From an uncultured Streptomyces sp. (GTDB taxonomy: Bacteria > Actinomycetota > Actinomycetes > Streptomycetales > Streptomycetaceae): a stretch of 64,000 nucleotides of DNA. Shown here in pieces: positions 32,913-41,840 of this stretch; positions within the stretch are counted from its first letter, which is position 1; each line of letters opens with the position of its first letter. A program made the translations under genes and the position numbers. Location: contig NZ_CANLBS010000001.1 in assembly GCF_947488945.1 (NCBI RefSeq), positions 62,001-126,000 of the forward strand, written 5' to 3'. Under the pieces are notes generated by a model. The model was given only the letters and a program-made list of their open reading frames with translations. It made no database searches and was not told the DNA's origin.

Positions 32913-33512
32913 ATGCGCCAGCTCGCCATCTCCGGGGCGTGGGTGCACGAACCGAAGATCTTCCCCGACAGCCGGGGCAGCTTCCACGAGTGGTTCAAGG
33001 AGGCGGACTTCGCGGAGGCGGCGGGCCACGGCCTGCGGCTCGCCCAGGCCAACTGCTCGGTCTCCAGCCGGGGGACGCTGCGCGGGATCCACTTCGCCGA
33101 CGTGCCCCCCAGCCAGGCCAAGTACGTCAAGTGCGTGCGCGGCGCCGTCCTGGACGTCATCGTGGACATCCGGGTCGGCTCCCCCACCTACCGGCAGTGG
33201 GAGGCCGTGCGCCTGGACGACGTGGACCACCACGCGGTGTACCTCTCCGAGGGGCTCGGCCACGCGTTCATGGCGCTGACGGACGACGCGACCGTGGTCT
33301 ACCTCTGCTCCGAGGGCTACGCGCCCGGCCGCGAGCACGGCATCAACCCGCTCGACCCCGCGCTGGGCATCGAGTGGCCGGAGGGCATCACTCCGCTGCT
33401 GTCCGACAAGGACGCCGCCGCCCCGAGCCTCGCCGAGGCCGAGCAGCAGGGTCTCCTGCCGTCCTACGAGGCGTGCCAGGCGTACGCCGCCGAGCTGCGC
33501 GCCCGCGGCTGA
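32913..33512 (+). CDS. rfbC: dTDP-4-dehydrorhamnose 3,5-epimerase
   Basis: A 199-residue RmlC-type cupin enzyme, third step of dTDP-L-rhamnose synthesis. The catalytic histidine is His60 in SRGTLRGIHF. DSRGSFHEWFKEADF, AVLDVIVDIRVGSPTYRQW and LGHAFMALTDDATVVYLCSEGYAP are all typical. ATG 32913 has AAGGA about nine bases upstream. It follows the GT2 gene by 170 bp on the plus strand, while rfbD, rfbB and rfbA run convergently from the right, so the four rhamnose genes are split into two transcription units. Confidence 0.95.
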   Translation: MRQLAISGAWVHEPKIFPDSRGSFHEWFKEADFAEAAGHGLRLAQANCSVSSRGTLRGIHFADVPPSQAKYVKCVRGAVLDVIVDIRVGSPTYRQWEAVRLDDVDHHAVYLSEGLGHAFMALTDDATVVYLCSEGYAPGREHGINPLDPALGIEWPEGITPLLSDKDAAAPSLAEAEQQGLLPSYEACQAYAAELRARG

Positions 33513-33526
33513 CGGACGGCACACGC

Positions 33527-33570
33527 ACGGGACGGGTCCGGCCGGTACACACCGGCCGGACCCGTCCCGT
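33527..33570. terminator. Very strong terminator after rfbC
   Basis: A perfect 20-bp stem (33527-33546 with 33551-33570) around a four-base loop ACAC, followed by TTCC. It lies between convergent rfbC and rfbD. Confidence 0.9.
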
Positions 33571-33620
33571 TTCCGTGCGCATGGGCCCGGTGCCGCGCAA
33601 GGGCCGGGCGGCTACGACGG

Positions 33621-33662
33621 AGGCCGGGTCCTCGCTCCCCTACAGGAGCCAGGACCCGGCCT
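33621..33662 (-). terminator. Terminator after rfbD
   Basis: AGGCCGGGTCCT (33621-33632) pairs with 33651-33662, with an inner GCTCC/GGAGC stem. Together with the rfbC hairpin it makes a two-sided stop between the convergent operons. Confidence 0.8.
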
Positions 33663-33702
33663 CGGACGGCCCGTCAGGGCCCCGTACCGGGCGGGTGGGC
33701 GG

Positions 33703-34587
33703 TCAGCCGCGCTCGGCGGCCACCAGGGCGGGGAACGCCTCGTCCAGGGCCTCGTGCCAGTCGCGGATCGGGGCGATGCCCGCCCGCGCCCACCGGTCGT
33801 GCCCGAGCACGCTGTACGCGGGCCGGGGCGCGGGGCGCACGAACGCCTCGCTCGTGGTGGGCCGGACCCGCTCCGGGTCGGCGCCCAGGAGACGGAAGAT
33901 CTCCCGGGTGAAGCCGAACCAGGTGGTCTCGCCGCCGCTGGTGCCGTGGTAGACGCCGGCCGGTGCCGTGCCCGACAACGCCGCCTGGCCGAGCGCGACC
34001 AGCCGGTCCGCCAGGTCCACGGTCCAGGTCGGCTGGCCCCGCTGGTCGTCGACGACGTCGAGGGTGTCCTTGACGCCCTCCAGCTTGATCATCGTGCGGA
34101 CGAAGTTGCCGCCGCCCGCGCCGTACAGCCACGCCGTGCGGACCACGTAGCCGCGGTCGGGCAGGGCGTCGAGGACCGCGCGCTCACCCGCCAGCTTGGT
34201 ACGGCCGTAGGCGCTGCGGGGGCCGGTCGGGGCGTCCTCGGCGTACGGCTTGCCGGCGTCGCCGGGGAAGACGTAGTCCGTGGACACCTGCAGGAGCACC
34301 GCTCCCGCCTCGCGGCACGCCTCGGCGAGCACCGCCGCACCCGTGCCGTTGACGCGCAGCGCCGCGTCCTCCTGGGACTCGGCGTCGTCGACGGCGGTCC
34401 AGGCGGCGCAGTTGACGACGACGTCGGGACGGTGCGCCTCGAATGCGGCGCGCACCGACGCGGGGTCGGCGACGTCCACCGTGCTCCGGTCGGCGGCGAC
34501 GGCGGTGACGTCCTCGTCGGCGAGCCGGGCCAGCACGTCCCGGCCCAGCATGCCGCCGGCCCCGGTAACCAGCCAGACGGGGCTCAC
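33703..34587 (-). CDS. rfbD: dTDP-4-dehydrorhamnose reductase
   Basis: A 294-residue short-chain-dehydrogenase-like enzyme catalysing the last step of dTDP-L-rhamnose synthesis. The NADPH-binding start is VSPVWLVTGAGGMLGRDV. The motif YGRTKLAGE gives the catalytic Tyr-Lys pair, and VSTDYVFPGD and VVRTAWLYGAGGGNFVRTM are typical of RmlD. GTG 34587 overlaps the rfbB stop codon by four bases (GTGA), so translation is coupled. It is the last gene of the rfbA-rfbB-rfbD operon. Confidence 0.95.
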   Translation of the reverse strand: MSPVWLVTGAGGMLGRDVLARLADEDVTAVAADRSTVDVADPASVRAAFEAHRPDVVVNCAAWTAVDDAESQEDAALRVNGTGAAVLAEACREAGAVLLQVSTDYVFPGDAGKPYAEDAPTGPRSAYGRTKLAGERAVLDALPDRGYVVRTAWLYGAGGGNFVRTMIKLEGVKDTLDVVDDQRGQPTWTVDLADRLVALGQAALSGTAPAGVYHGTSGGETTWFGFTREIFRLLGADPERVRPTTSEAFVRPAPRPAYSVLGHDRWARAGIAPIRDWHEALDEAFPALVAAERG

Positions 34588-35570
34588 AGCGCGGCCCGGT
34601 CCTTCAGCGGCTCCCACCAGGCGCGGTTGTCGCGGTACCACTGCACGGTCTCGGCGAGACCCTGCTTGAAGTCCTTGCGGGGCACGTAGCCGAGCTCCTC
34701 GCGGATCTTCGTGCAGTCGACGGAGTACCTGCGGTCGTGGCCCTTGCGGTCCTCGACGTAGGTGACGCTGGTCTCCCAGTCCGCCCCGCACGCCTCCAGC
34801 AGCAGGCCGGTGAGCTCCTTGTTGGAGAGCTCGGTGCCGCCGCCGATGTTGTACACCTGGCCCGCGCGGCCCTTGGTGCGGACCAGCTCGATGCCCTGCA
34901 CGTGGTCGTCGATGTGCAGCCAGTCGCGGACGTTGGCGCCGTCGCCGTACAGCGGCACGGTCTTGCCGTCGAGCAGGTTGGTGACGAAGAGCGGGATGAC
35001 CTTCTCGGGGAAGTGGTGGTGCCCGTAGTTGTTGGAGCAGCGGGTCACCCGCACGTCGAGCCCGTGGGTGCGGTGATAGGACAGCGCGATGAGGTCGCTG
35101 GACGCCTTCGCGGAGGAGTACGGCGAGTTGGGCTCCAGCGGGTGGGTCTCGGGCCAGGAGCCCTCGTCGATCGACCCGTAGACCTCGTCGGTGGAGATGT
35201 GCACGAAGGTCTTGACGCCGGCCAGGTGCGCGGCGTGGATGAGCGTGTGGGTGCCCACAACATTGGTGCGCACGAACTCGGCGCCGCCGTCGATGGACCG
35301 GTCCACGTGCGACTCGGCGGCGAAGTGGACCACCTGGTCGTGGTCGGCCATGAGCTTGGTGACCAGCTCGGCGTCGCAGATGTCGCCCTGCACGAACGAG
35401 AAGCCCGGGTGGTCGCGGACCTCGTCGAGGTTGGCCGGGTTGCCCGCGTAGGTGAGCTTGTCGAGGACGGTGACGGAGACGTCTCCCGGGCCCTCGGGGC
35501 CCAGTATGGTCCGGACGTAGTGCGAGCCGATGAAGCCGGCTCCGCCGGTCACCAGGATGTTGGTCGTCAT
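34584..35570 (-). CDS. rfbB: dTDP-glucose 4,6-dehydratase
   Basis: A 328-residue NAD-dependent dehydratase of normal length. It has GGAGFIGSHYVR near the N-terminus, the active-site region ISTDEVYGSI with the acid pair DE, and YSSAKASSD for the Tyr-Lys pair. RYSVDCTKIREELGYVP at the end is typical of RmlB. It converts dTDP-glucose to dTDP-4-keto-6-deoxyglucose. ATG 35570 overlaps the rfbA stop codon as ATGA, so it is translationally coupled to rfbA. Confidence 0.96.
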   Translation of the reverse strand: MTTNILVTGGAGFIGSHYVRTILGPEGPGDVSVTVLDKLTYAGNPANLDEVRDHPGFSFVQGDICDAELVTKLMADHDQVVHFAAESHVDRSIDGGAEFVRTNVVGTHTLIHAAHLAGVKTFVHISTDEVYGSIDEGSWPETHPLEPNSPYSSAKASSDLIALSYHRTHGLDVRVTRCSNNYGHHHFPEKVIPLFVTNLLDGKTVPLYGDGANVRDWLHIDDHVQGIELVRTKGRAGQVYNIGGGTELSNKELTGLLLEACGADWETSVTYVEDRKGHDRRYSVDCTKIREELGYVPRKDFKQGLAETVQWYRDNRAWWEPLKDRAAL

Positions 35571-36637
35571 GAGGAGATCTGCACCTTGCTGTGGTCGCCG
35601 AGGACGAGTCGGTGGGCGGACGGATTGCGGGGCGCCGGGGTCACCTCGACCTCACGGCCGATGAGCGACGCCTCGACGCGGCGGACACCGGTGATGGAGG
35701 CCCCGCGCAGGACGATGGAGTACTCGATCTCGCTGTCCTCGATGCGGCAGTCCTCGGAGACCGAGGTGAACGGCCCCACGTAGGCGTCGCTGATGACGGA
35801 GCCGGCGCCGACGACGACCGGTCCGACGATGCGGCTGCCGGTCACCTTGGCGCCCGGCTCGATCCGCACCCGGCCGATGATCTCGCTGTGCTCGTCGACC
35901 TCGGCGCCCTCGGCGCACGCCTCGACGGACTCCAGGACCAGCCGGTTGACCTCCAGCATGTCGGTGACGTTGCCGGTGTCCTTCCAGTAGCCCGCGATCG
36001 TGGTGGACCGGACGCGGCGCTCCTGGTCGATCAGCCACTGGATGGCGTGGGTGATCTCCAGCTCGCCGCGCCACGAGGGCTCGATCGAGCGCACGGCCTC
36101 GTGGATGGCCGGGGTGAAGAGGTAGACGCCGACGAGGGCGAGGTCGCTCTTGGGGACCTTGGGCTTCTCCTCCAAGGCGACGACATGCCCCTCGGCGTCC
36201 AGCTCCGCGACGCCGAAAGAGGTCGGGTTGGGCACCCGGGTCAGCAGAATCTGGGCGTCGGGGCGCTCCTCGCGGAAGCCTTCGACGAGCCCGGTGATGC
36301 CGCCGACGATGAAGTTGTCGCCCAGGTACATGACGAAGTCGTCGTCGCCGAGGAAGTCCTTGGCGATGAGGACCGCGTGAGCGAGTCCGAGGGGGGCGTC
36401 CTGCGGGATGTAGGTCGCCTTGATGCCCAGCGCCGAGCCGTCGCCGACGGCCTCGCGGATCTCGTCGGCGGTGTCGCCCACGATGATGCCGACCTCGGTG
36501 ATGCCGGCGGCCGCGATCGCTTCCAAGCCGTAGAAGAGCACCGGCTTGTTGGCGACCGGAACCAGCTGCTTGGCCGAGGTGTGCGTGATGGGTCGCAGGC
36601 GGGTGCCCGCCCCACCGGAGAGTACGAGTGCCTTCAC
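35567..36637 (-). CDS. rfbA: Glucose-1-phosphate thymidylyltransferase, long form with C-terminal beta-helix
   Basis: A 356-residue enzyme making dTDP-glucose from glucose 1-phosphate and dTTP. The N-terminal catalytic domain has VLSGGAGTRLRPITHTSAKQLVPVANKP and GDNFIVGGI. The C-terminal 110 residues (EVDEHSEIIGRVRIEPGAKVTGSRIVGPVVVGAGSVI) form a left-handed beta-helix. This is the long StrD-like form rather than the 290-residue RmlA of enterobacteria. GTG 36637 has AGGGA seven bases upstream. It heads the rfbA-rfbB-rfbD operon; TAACAT at 36714-36719 is a possible -10 box. Confidence 0.95.
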   Translation of the reverse strand: MKALVLSGGAGTRLRPITHTSAKQLVPVANKPVLFYGLEAIAAAGITEVGIIVGDTADEIREAVGDGSALGIKATYIPQDAPLGLAHAVLIAKDFLGDDDFVMYLGDNFIVGGITGLVEGFREERPDAQILLTRVPNPTSFGVAELDAEGHVVALEEKPKVPKSDLALVGVYLFTPAIHEAVRSIEPSWRGELEITHAIQWLIDQERRVRSTTIAGYWKDTGNVTDMLEVNRLVLESVEACAEGAEVDEHSEIIGRVRIEPGAKVTGSRIVGPVVVGAGSVISDAYVGPFTSVSEDCRIEDSEIEYSIVLRGASITGVRRVEASLIGREVEVTPAPRNPSAHRLVLGDHSKVQISS

Positions 36638-36775
36638 GTTTCCCTGTCCATCGTGGATTTCAGTGGCCGGGGAGGTGGGTCCCGCGTCAGGAAGCCCCCC
36701 TCCGTTCTCTGGGATGTTACTGCGCCTCCCCCGCCGGTTCCCCGGGAGGCAACCCCGGGCCACCTTACGAACGGA

Positions 36776-38017
36776 TCACACCTCGGCGCGCCAGCGCCGT
36801 ACGTCACGGCGCAGCCGACGCACCGCGCGGCGCGCGAAGGACGCCTGGGGACGCGCGGGGACCGCGCGCCCGGACTCCTGACGCGGGGGCGCCTGCAGTC
36901 GCCTTCCCGGCGCGTACTCGGGCACCGTCAGCTCGAAGACGGAGTCGGGAATCTGCGCCTGCGCGTCTCTGAAGTGCGGGTACGCGAGGTAGGCGGCGCT
37001 CCCCCGGTCGGCCGGGACGACCTCGGGCTCCCGTTTCGCGGCGAGGAACCGCAGGACCTCGTCGAGCCAGTCGAGCCGCCCGCGCGCCACGTATTCGAGC
37101 CGGATGCGCTCGCCCACCTTGATGCGCTGGGCCACGCCCGGGTGCCAGTAGGCATCCATGAGCGGCGCGACCAGTTCCAGCTTGTGGCGCCGCACCTCCT
37201 CGCTCTCCTTGAGCACGCAGGGGCCGAACTGCTGGAGCAGGCCGACGGTGAACGGCCGCACCATCATGAAGTCGCGCTGCGGGCCCTCCGGCACCAGGCG
37301 GGCGATGAGCTCCATCAGGGCCCGCAGCGCGGCGAACCGTGGCTCGTAACTGCCGGAACGGGTGACGTGTTTGCCGTCGTCGCGGCCGACGAGGTAGTAG
37401 CAGACGTAGTCGGAGATCACGGAGACGCCGGCGCCGCGGATGTACGCCTCCATGGTGAAGAGGGCGTCCTCACCGGTCTTCAGCTTCTCGTCGAACTCGA
37501 GGCCGAGGCGGGTCAGCAGTTCGCGCCGGAAGAGCTTCTGCGCGCTGAGGGTGTAGATGACCCGGGAGCTGTAGATGTCGACGCGTTCGTGGGTGCCCTG
37601 CCACATCGACCCGGGGGCCCCGCGGTTGACGCCGACCAGCTTGCCGAGGACCACGTCGGTGCCCGCCCGGTCGGCCATGGCGACCATCCGTTCCAGGGCC
37701 TCGTACCCGAGGAAGTCGTCGGCGTCGAGGAAGAAGACGTACCGGCCGCGCGCCCGCCGGAGGCCCACGTTGCGCGGACCGCTCGGGCCGCCGGAGTTGG
37801 CCTGCCGCAGGACGGTCATGGGGATCGGGGTGGAGGCGGCGAACCGCTCCAGGTGCTCGCCCGTACCGTCGGTCGAGCCGTCGTCGATCGCGATGATCTC
37901 CATGCGGTCGGCGTCGAGGGTCTGGGAAGCGACGGATTCGAGGCAGCGGACGAGGTACGGCATGGCCTCGTAGGCCCCGATGATGACGCTGACATCCGGT
38001 GTTCTTCTCGCGTTCAC
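36776..38017 (-). CDS. GT2-family glycosyltransferase
   Basis: A 413-residue glycosyltransferase. The GT-A domain covers residues about 8-330: VSVIIGAYEAMPYLVRCLESV, IIAIDDGSTDGTGEHL, NSGGPSGPRNVGL, the metal-binding FFLDADDFLGYEAL, and AQKLFRRELLTRLGLEFDEKLKTGEDALF, whose last part holds the likely catalytic acid. The C-terminal 80 residues are basic and Pro-rich, ending RRLRRDVRRWRAEV. It is shorter than the other two GT2 proteins of the locus and lacks their beta domain. GTG 38017 is preferred to a TTG nine bases upstream, though neither has a strong ribosome-binding site. It probably transfers a sugar to the polymer or its linkage unit. Confidence 0.88.
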   Translation of the reverse strand: MNARRTPDVSVIIGAYEAMPYLVRCLESVASQTLDADRMEIIAIDDGSTDGTGEHLERFAASTPIPMTVLRQANSGGPSGPRNVGLRRARGRYVFFLDADDFLGYEALERMVAMADRAGTDVVLGKLVGVNRGAPGSMWQGTHERVDIYSSRVIYTLSAQKLFRRELLTRLGLEFDEKLKTGEDALFTMEAYIRGAGVSVISDYVCYYLVGRDDGKHVTRSGSYEPRFAALRALMELIARLVPEGPQRDFMMVRPFTVGLLQQFGPCVLKESEEVRRHKLELVAPLMDAYWHPGVAQRIKVGERIRLEYVARGRLDWLDEVLRFLAAKREPEVVPADRGSAAYLAYPHFRDAQAQIPDSVFELTVPEYAPGRRLQAPPRQESGRAVPARPQASFARRAVRRLRRDVRRWRAEV

Positions 38018-38168
38018 ACCTGACAAGACACCCGGAACCCGACGAAAGTTACGGCACCGCCCTCCCCTGCGAAATGTGACCTACGCCACACGGCCCGGAA
38101 GTCCGTCCTGTGACGGTCTCCCGGGCCATGCGCATCGCGGTGGACGACCGGGTCTCCGGCCGGCCGGT

Positions 38169-40211
38169 TCAGCCGCCGACCGGCTCCCCCAGGTTGGCGA
38201 CGCCCAGATTCCGTGCCTCCGCCCGCGCGGCCAGGGCCTGCACGGCGGCGTCGAACCGCTGGATCGACGTCGGCTCGTCGGGGCCCAGCAGGTACTCCTT
38301 GATCTCGCGGCGCTCGGCAGCGAGGGTGTCGGCCGCCTGGTCGGCGACCGCGGCCAGCAGGCCGTCCAGCTCGGTGGCCTCGTTGGAGAGGATCACCGCC
38401 GCCCGGACCGCCGTGTTCTGGCGCTTGAACTCCTCGGCGCCCAGCCCCGCGGAGTCGGTGACCGCGTAGGGCTTGCCACTGGCGATGAAGTCGGAGACCA
38501 CGCTGGAGATGTCCGAGACCATCGCGTCCGACTCGTTGAAGCAGTCGTACAACCGCATCGTGGAGCCCTGGACGACCTGGTGCTGCCACCAGCCCGCCGA
38601 GCGCCAGTAGGCGCTGTTCCACGCGTCGCGCAGCTTCGCGGTCTCCGCCTCGCGCGCCGGGTCGGCGAGCGAGTTGCGGGACAGCTCGGCCTCGTCGCGG
38701 GCGTTCGACGCGCCGCCCGCCAGTTCGGCCAGCCGCGCCTCGATCCGGACCAGCTCGGCGCGGGCGGCGGCCTGCTCGCCCTGGAGCTCGGCCGCCTTCG
38801 CGGTCCAGCGCGGGTCGGCGGTCCGCTTGGCGGCCGCCTCCTCGATCAGTGCGGTGATCCGCAGGTGGGCGGCGAGCGCCTGACGGCTGCGCGTCCCGGT
38901 GAACGGGTGCGGCTTGTACAGCACCCGCACCGGGTTCTCGGCGGCCAGCAGGCGGCGGACGATGTTCTCGCCCGCCAGCAGCAGCGAGGTGTTGCCGGGG
39001 TTGTCGTCCCAGCCCTCCCAGGTCGGGGCGTACAGCACCGTCGGGATCGGGTTCCTGGTCGTACCGGTCCACGGGAGGATCGTCGCGAGCTGGGGCCTGC
39101 CCACCTCGACGATGTCCTCGTCGCGCACACCGACGTCGGCCAGCGCGTACCGGTCCCGTCCCGCGCGGCCGGCCGTCCACACCTCGTCGTAGACCTTGCT
39201 GAACGGGTTGACGCTGGCGAGCTTGTCGCTGTCGCCGTGGCCGATGAAGACGTGCTTCATCGTGGGCACCCGGAGCATGTGGATGTTCTTGCCCACGTTG
39301 GCCGCGTACAGCGCGACGCGCACCGTCGACAGGTCCAGGTTCATCAGGTGCACCCCGCCGGGCACGCACAGGACCGGGACCGAGGTGGAGGCGAGCTGGG
39401 GCACGATGGCCCGCTCGCGCAGCACGATCAGCGGGCGGCCGTCGAGCTGCCCCATGGTCTCCAGCCACATGTTGACCTGGTAGGCGGAGTCCTTGGACCC
39501 GGAGAAGTACAGCACCACGGTCGGCTTGTACGACTTCAGCCAGGTGTCGACCGCGGCGAGGATCTTCCCCTCCGGCGGCACCAGCCGGCTGGGCCGGACA
39601 TAGGGCAGCAGCGCCAGCAGGTAGGCGACCGCGAGGGCCAGGGTCAGGGCGAGCCCCGCGTAGGCGATCGCCTCCACGCCCGACTCGGCGGCCACCAGGA
39701 CGCCGATCACGGCGAACAGGTCCAGGTGCAGCATCTTCTCCGCGGGCCGGCTCATCAGCAGCCGCGGCGGGGCGTCCCCTATGCCGAGGGGGCCGAAGTC
39801 GACGTTGCGGCTGACCACCGGCAGCTTGCGGCGCAGGCGGATCAGCGTGACCATCGCGCCCTGGGGCGCCTGCATGCCGTAGAAGGCCAGCAGGCAGGCG
39901 ACGGTCACGTAGAACAGCGTCTGCTCGCCGTAGCCCATGCGGGCCAGCAGCAGCACCAGCAGGAGTTCGCGGACGAGGAAGCGGATGGACAGGCCGGCCC
40001 GGACCGCGGCGAGCCGGTTGATCAGATAACTGCCGCAATGGTGCAGATAGCGGTCGGCCGCATAAGTCGCGGCGACGGCCACGGCGAAGAACCAGACATT
40101 GGGGATTATCGCCGCGAGCATGACGCAGGGAAAACCCAGAACCAGGAATAGGGCGGCGGCCAGCTCCGACCCGCTGCCCACGCGAGCCATGCGAATGGCT
40201 TTCGAAATCAC
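38169..40211 (-). CDS. CDP-glycerol/CDP-ribitol glycerophosphotransferase family, with N-terminal membrane region
   Basis: A 680-residue protein. Roughly the first 220 residues hold five or six membrane helices (AALFLVLGFPCVMLAAIIPNVWFFAVAVAATYAA, LLLVLLLARMG, YVTVACLLAFYG, ALTLALAVAYLLALLPYV). The C-terminal part (about 240-670) is a TagF/TarF-like catalytic region with HVFIGHGDSDKLASVNPF, VLYAPTWEGW, VLYKPHPFTG and MVSDISSVVSDFIASGKPYAV; the paired histidines are the expected catalytic residues. A charged helix is inserted near residues 490-560. Such enzymes polymerise glycerol- or ribitol-phosphate from CDP-polyols. The adjacent CDP-ribitol-type enzyme suggests ribitol phosphate. GTG 40211 follows GGGAG at about nine bases. 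Confidence 0.88.
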   Translation of the reverse strand: MISKAIRMARVGSGSELAAALFLVLGFPCVMLAAIIPNVWFFAVAVAATYAADRYLHHCGSYLINRLAAVRAGLSIRFLVRELLLVLLLARMGYGEQTLFYVTVACLLAFYGMQAPQGAMVTLIRLRRKLPVVSRNVDFGPLGIGDAPPRLLMSRPAEKMLHLDLFAVIGVLVAAESGVEAIAYAGLALTLALAVAYLLALLPYVRPSRLVPPEGKILAAVDTWLKSYKPTVVLYFSGSKDSAYQVNMWLETMGQLDGRPLIVLRERAIVPQLASTSVPVLCVPGGVHLMNLDLSTVRVALYAANVGKNIHMLRVPTMKHVFIGHGDSDKLASVNPFSKVYDEVWTAGRAGRDRYALADVGVRDEDIVEVGRPQLATILPWTGTTRNPIPTVLYAPTWEGWDDNPGNTSLLLAGENIVRRLLAAENPVRVLYKPHPFTGTRSRQALAAHLRITALIEEAAAKRTADPRWTAKAAELQGEQAAARAELVRIEARLAELAGGASNARDEAELSRNSLADPAREAETAKLRDAWNSAYWRSAGWWQHQVVQGSTMRLYDCFNESDAMVSDISSVVSDFIASGKPYAVTDSAGLGAEEFKRQNTAVRAAVILSNEATELDGLLAAVADQAADTLAAERREIKEYLLGPDEPTSIQRFDAAVQALAARAEARNLGVANLGEPVGG

Positions 40212-40283
40212 GAAGTACCGCTCCCGAGGGTGCTGACTTTGCAGTGCGGGGAAATTGTGAAGAAAAGATTCACGAATACGGAC

Positions 40284-40317
40284 CCCCGCCGTTCGCGGTA
40301 AAGGCGAACAGCAGGGG
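40284..40317 (-). terminator. Hairpin after the cytidylyltransferase-SDR gene
   Basis: On the minus strand CCCCTGCTGTTCGC pairs with GCGAACGGCGGGG around CTTTACC (with G-T pairs), and a T-rich stretch follows within 25 bases. It lies between the fused enzyme and the polymerase gene. Confidence 0.65.
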
Positions 40318-40340
40318 CCCGAATTATTTGTCAAGCAGTA

Positions 40341-41840
40341 TTACACATCGGCCTGTCGGTCCAGCACCGCGGCCAGGGCCTGCTCGAACCCGGAGGCCTC
40401 GGAGGCGCCCGAGGTGGGGTCCTGCTGCCGCACGTCGATGACGTGCCCCGTCATCTCGGAGAGCAGCACGTCCACGGAGGTCTGGGCGACCGCCTCGGAC
40501 GAGAGCAGCGAACCGGCGGGCTCGTCGCCGAACGCCTTGGTGCGCATGGGCGTCGCGGTGCGCTCGGGGTTCACGCAGTTCACCCGCACCCCGTCCGCGG
40601 CCCACTCGTCGGAGAGCGCCTGGGTGAGGTTGACCATGGCGGCCTTGGTGGAGGAGTAGAGGCTGTACTCCGCGCGGCCCCGGGTGTAGCTGCTGGAGGT
40701 GTACAGCAGCAGCTGGCCCTTGGTCTCCGCCAGGTACTTGTACGAGGCGCGGGCGATCTGCACCGGGGCGAGGTAGTTGACGTTCAGGGCTTCCTGGATC
40801 GTCGCGTTGTCCGTCTCGGCCAGCTTGCCGATGCGCAGCACCCCCGCGGTGTTGACCACGAAGTCGACCCGGCCCGTCTCGGCGTACGCCTTGGAGAGGG
40901 CGTCGTCGATGTGCTCCGGGTTCTCGACGTGCGTGCCCGTGGTGGAGCGTCCCAGCGCGTACACCTTGGCCCCGTACGACTCCGCGAGGGCGGCGATGTC
41001 CGCGCCGATGCCGTAGGAACCGCCGAAGACGACCATCGTCCGGCCCTCCAGCAGCTCCCGGTAGGTGACGTCGTCGGCAGGGCGCGGCACGGCGGTCGAG
41101 GCGAGCTGGAACAGCTTGTCCGCGATGAAGACGTCGACCGGCTGGGTGACCTTCATGTTGTACTCGTCGCCCGCGACCACGTAGATCGGCACGTCCGGCA
41201 GGTACTTCAGGACCACCGAGCAGTCGTCGGTCGCCTGGAAGTTGGGGTCCGTGGCGGCCGCCTCGTAGGCGCGGCGGATGGTCGAGAGCTTGAACGCCTG
41301 CGGCGTCTGCCCGCGCCGCAGCCGCGACCGGTCGGGGACCTCGGTGATGAACTCGCCGTCACCGCCGTGCGTCCGGGTCACGATGATCGTGTCCGCGGAG
41401 GGGATGGCGACGTCGACGGCGGAGTAGCGCTCCAGCGCGTCCACGCAGTCCTTGATGACACGCTGCGAGAGCAGCGGGCGCACGGCGTCGTGGAACAGGA
41501 TGTTGCGGTCCTCGCCCTCGGCCAGGCCCTCGCCGAGCACCGCGATGGCGCGCTCGGTGGTCTCGTTGCGCGTGGAGCCGCCCTCGATGACCTTGACGAC
41601 CTTGGTCAGGCCGGCCTTGGTCACGATCTTCTCGACGTCCGGCACGTAGCCGGGGGCCATCAGCACGATGATGTCGTCGATCGACTCGGACTGCTGGAAG
41701 ATCGACAGCGTGTGCTCGATGACCGCCTTGCCGGCGATCTTGAGGAGCTGCTTGGGGATGGACAGACCCACGCGCTGACCAGTACCACCGGCGAGTACGA
41801 CTGCAGTGGTTCGGGCTTGGACTATGTGCTGCACAGACAC
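40341..41840 (-). CDS. Bifunctional cytidylyltransferase/SDR reductase, probable CDP-ribitol synthase (TarI-TarJ-like fusion)
   Basis: A 499-residue fusion. Residues about 10-245 are an IspD/TarI cytidylyltransferase: VVLAGGTGQRVGLSIPKQLLKIAGK, EGGSTRNETTERAI, ILFHDAVRPLLSQ and TPQAFKLSTI. Residues about 260-480 are a short-chain dehydrogenase with the NADPH-binding GGSYGIGADIAAL, NTAGVLRIGK and YSSTKAAMVNLTQALSDEW, the last holding the catalytic Tyr-x3-Lys. In Haemophilus Bcs1/Acs1 the same fusion reduces ribulose 5-phosphate and makes CDP-ribitol, so the same role is likely here. GTG 41840 is chosen (VSVQHIVQ); GTG 41834 is also possible. Its ribosome-binding site lies inside a possible long hairpin. 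Confidence 0.9.
   Translation of the reverse strand: MSVQHIVQARTTAVVLAGGTGQRVGLSIPKQLLKIAGKAVIEHTLSIFQQSESIDDIIVLMAPGYVPDVEKIVTKAGLTKVVKVIEGGSTRNETTERAIAVLGEGLAEGEDRNILFHDAVRPLLSQRVIKDCVDALERYSAVDVAIPSADTIIVTRTHGGDGEFITEVPDRSRLRRGQTPQAFKLSTIRRAYEAAATDPNFQATDDCSVVLKYLPDVPIYVVAGDEYNMKVTQPVDVFIADKLFQLASTAVPRPADDVTYRELLEGRTMVVFGGSYGIGADIAALAESYGAKVYALGRSTTGTHVENPEHIDDALSKAYAETGRVDFVVNTAGVLRIGKLAETDNATIQEALNVNYLAPVQIARASYKYLAETKGQLLLYTSSSYTRGRAEYSLYSSTKAAMVNLTQALSDEWAADGVRVNCVNPERTATPMRTKAFGDEPAGSLLSSEAVAQTSVDVLLSEMTGHVIDVRQQDPTSGASEASGFEQALAAVLDRQADV

Noticed and set aside
32913..36637. Deoxysugar genes of an antibiotic cluster
   Set aside because: There are no polyketide, peptide-synthetase or tailoring genes around them; the neighbours are teichoic-acid-type enzymes.
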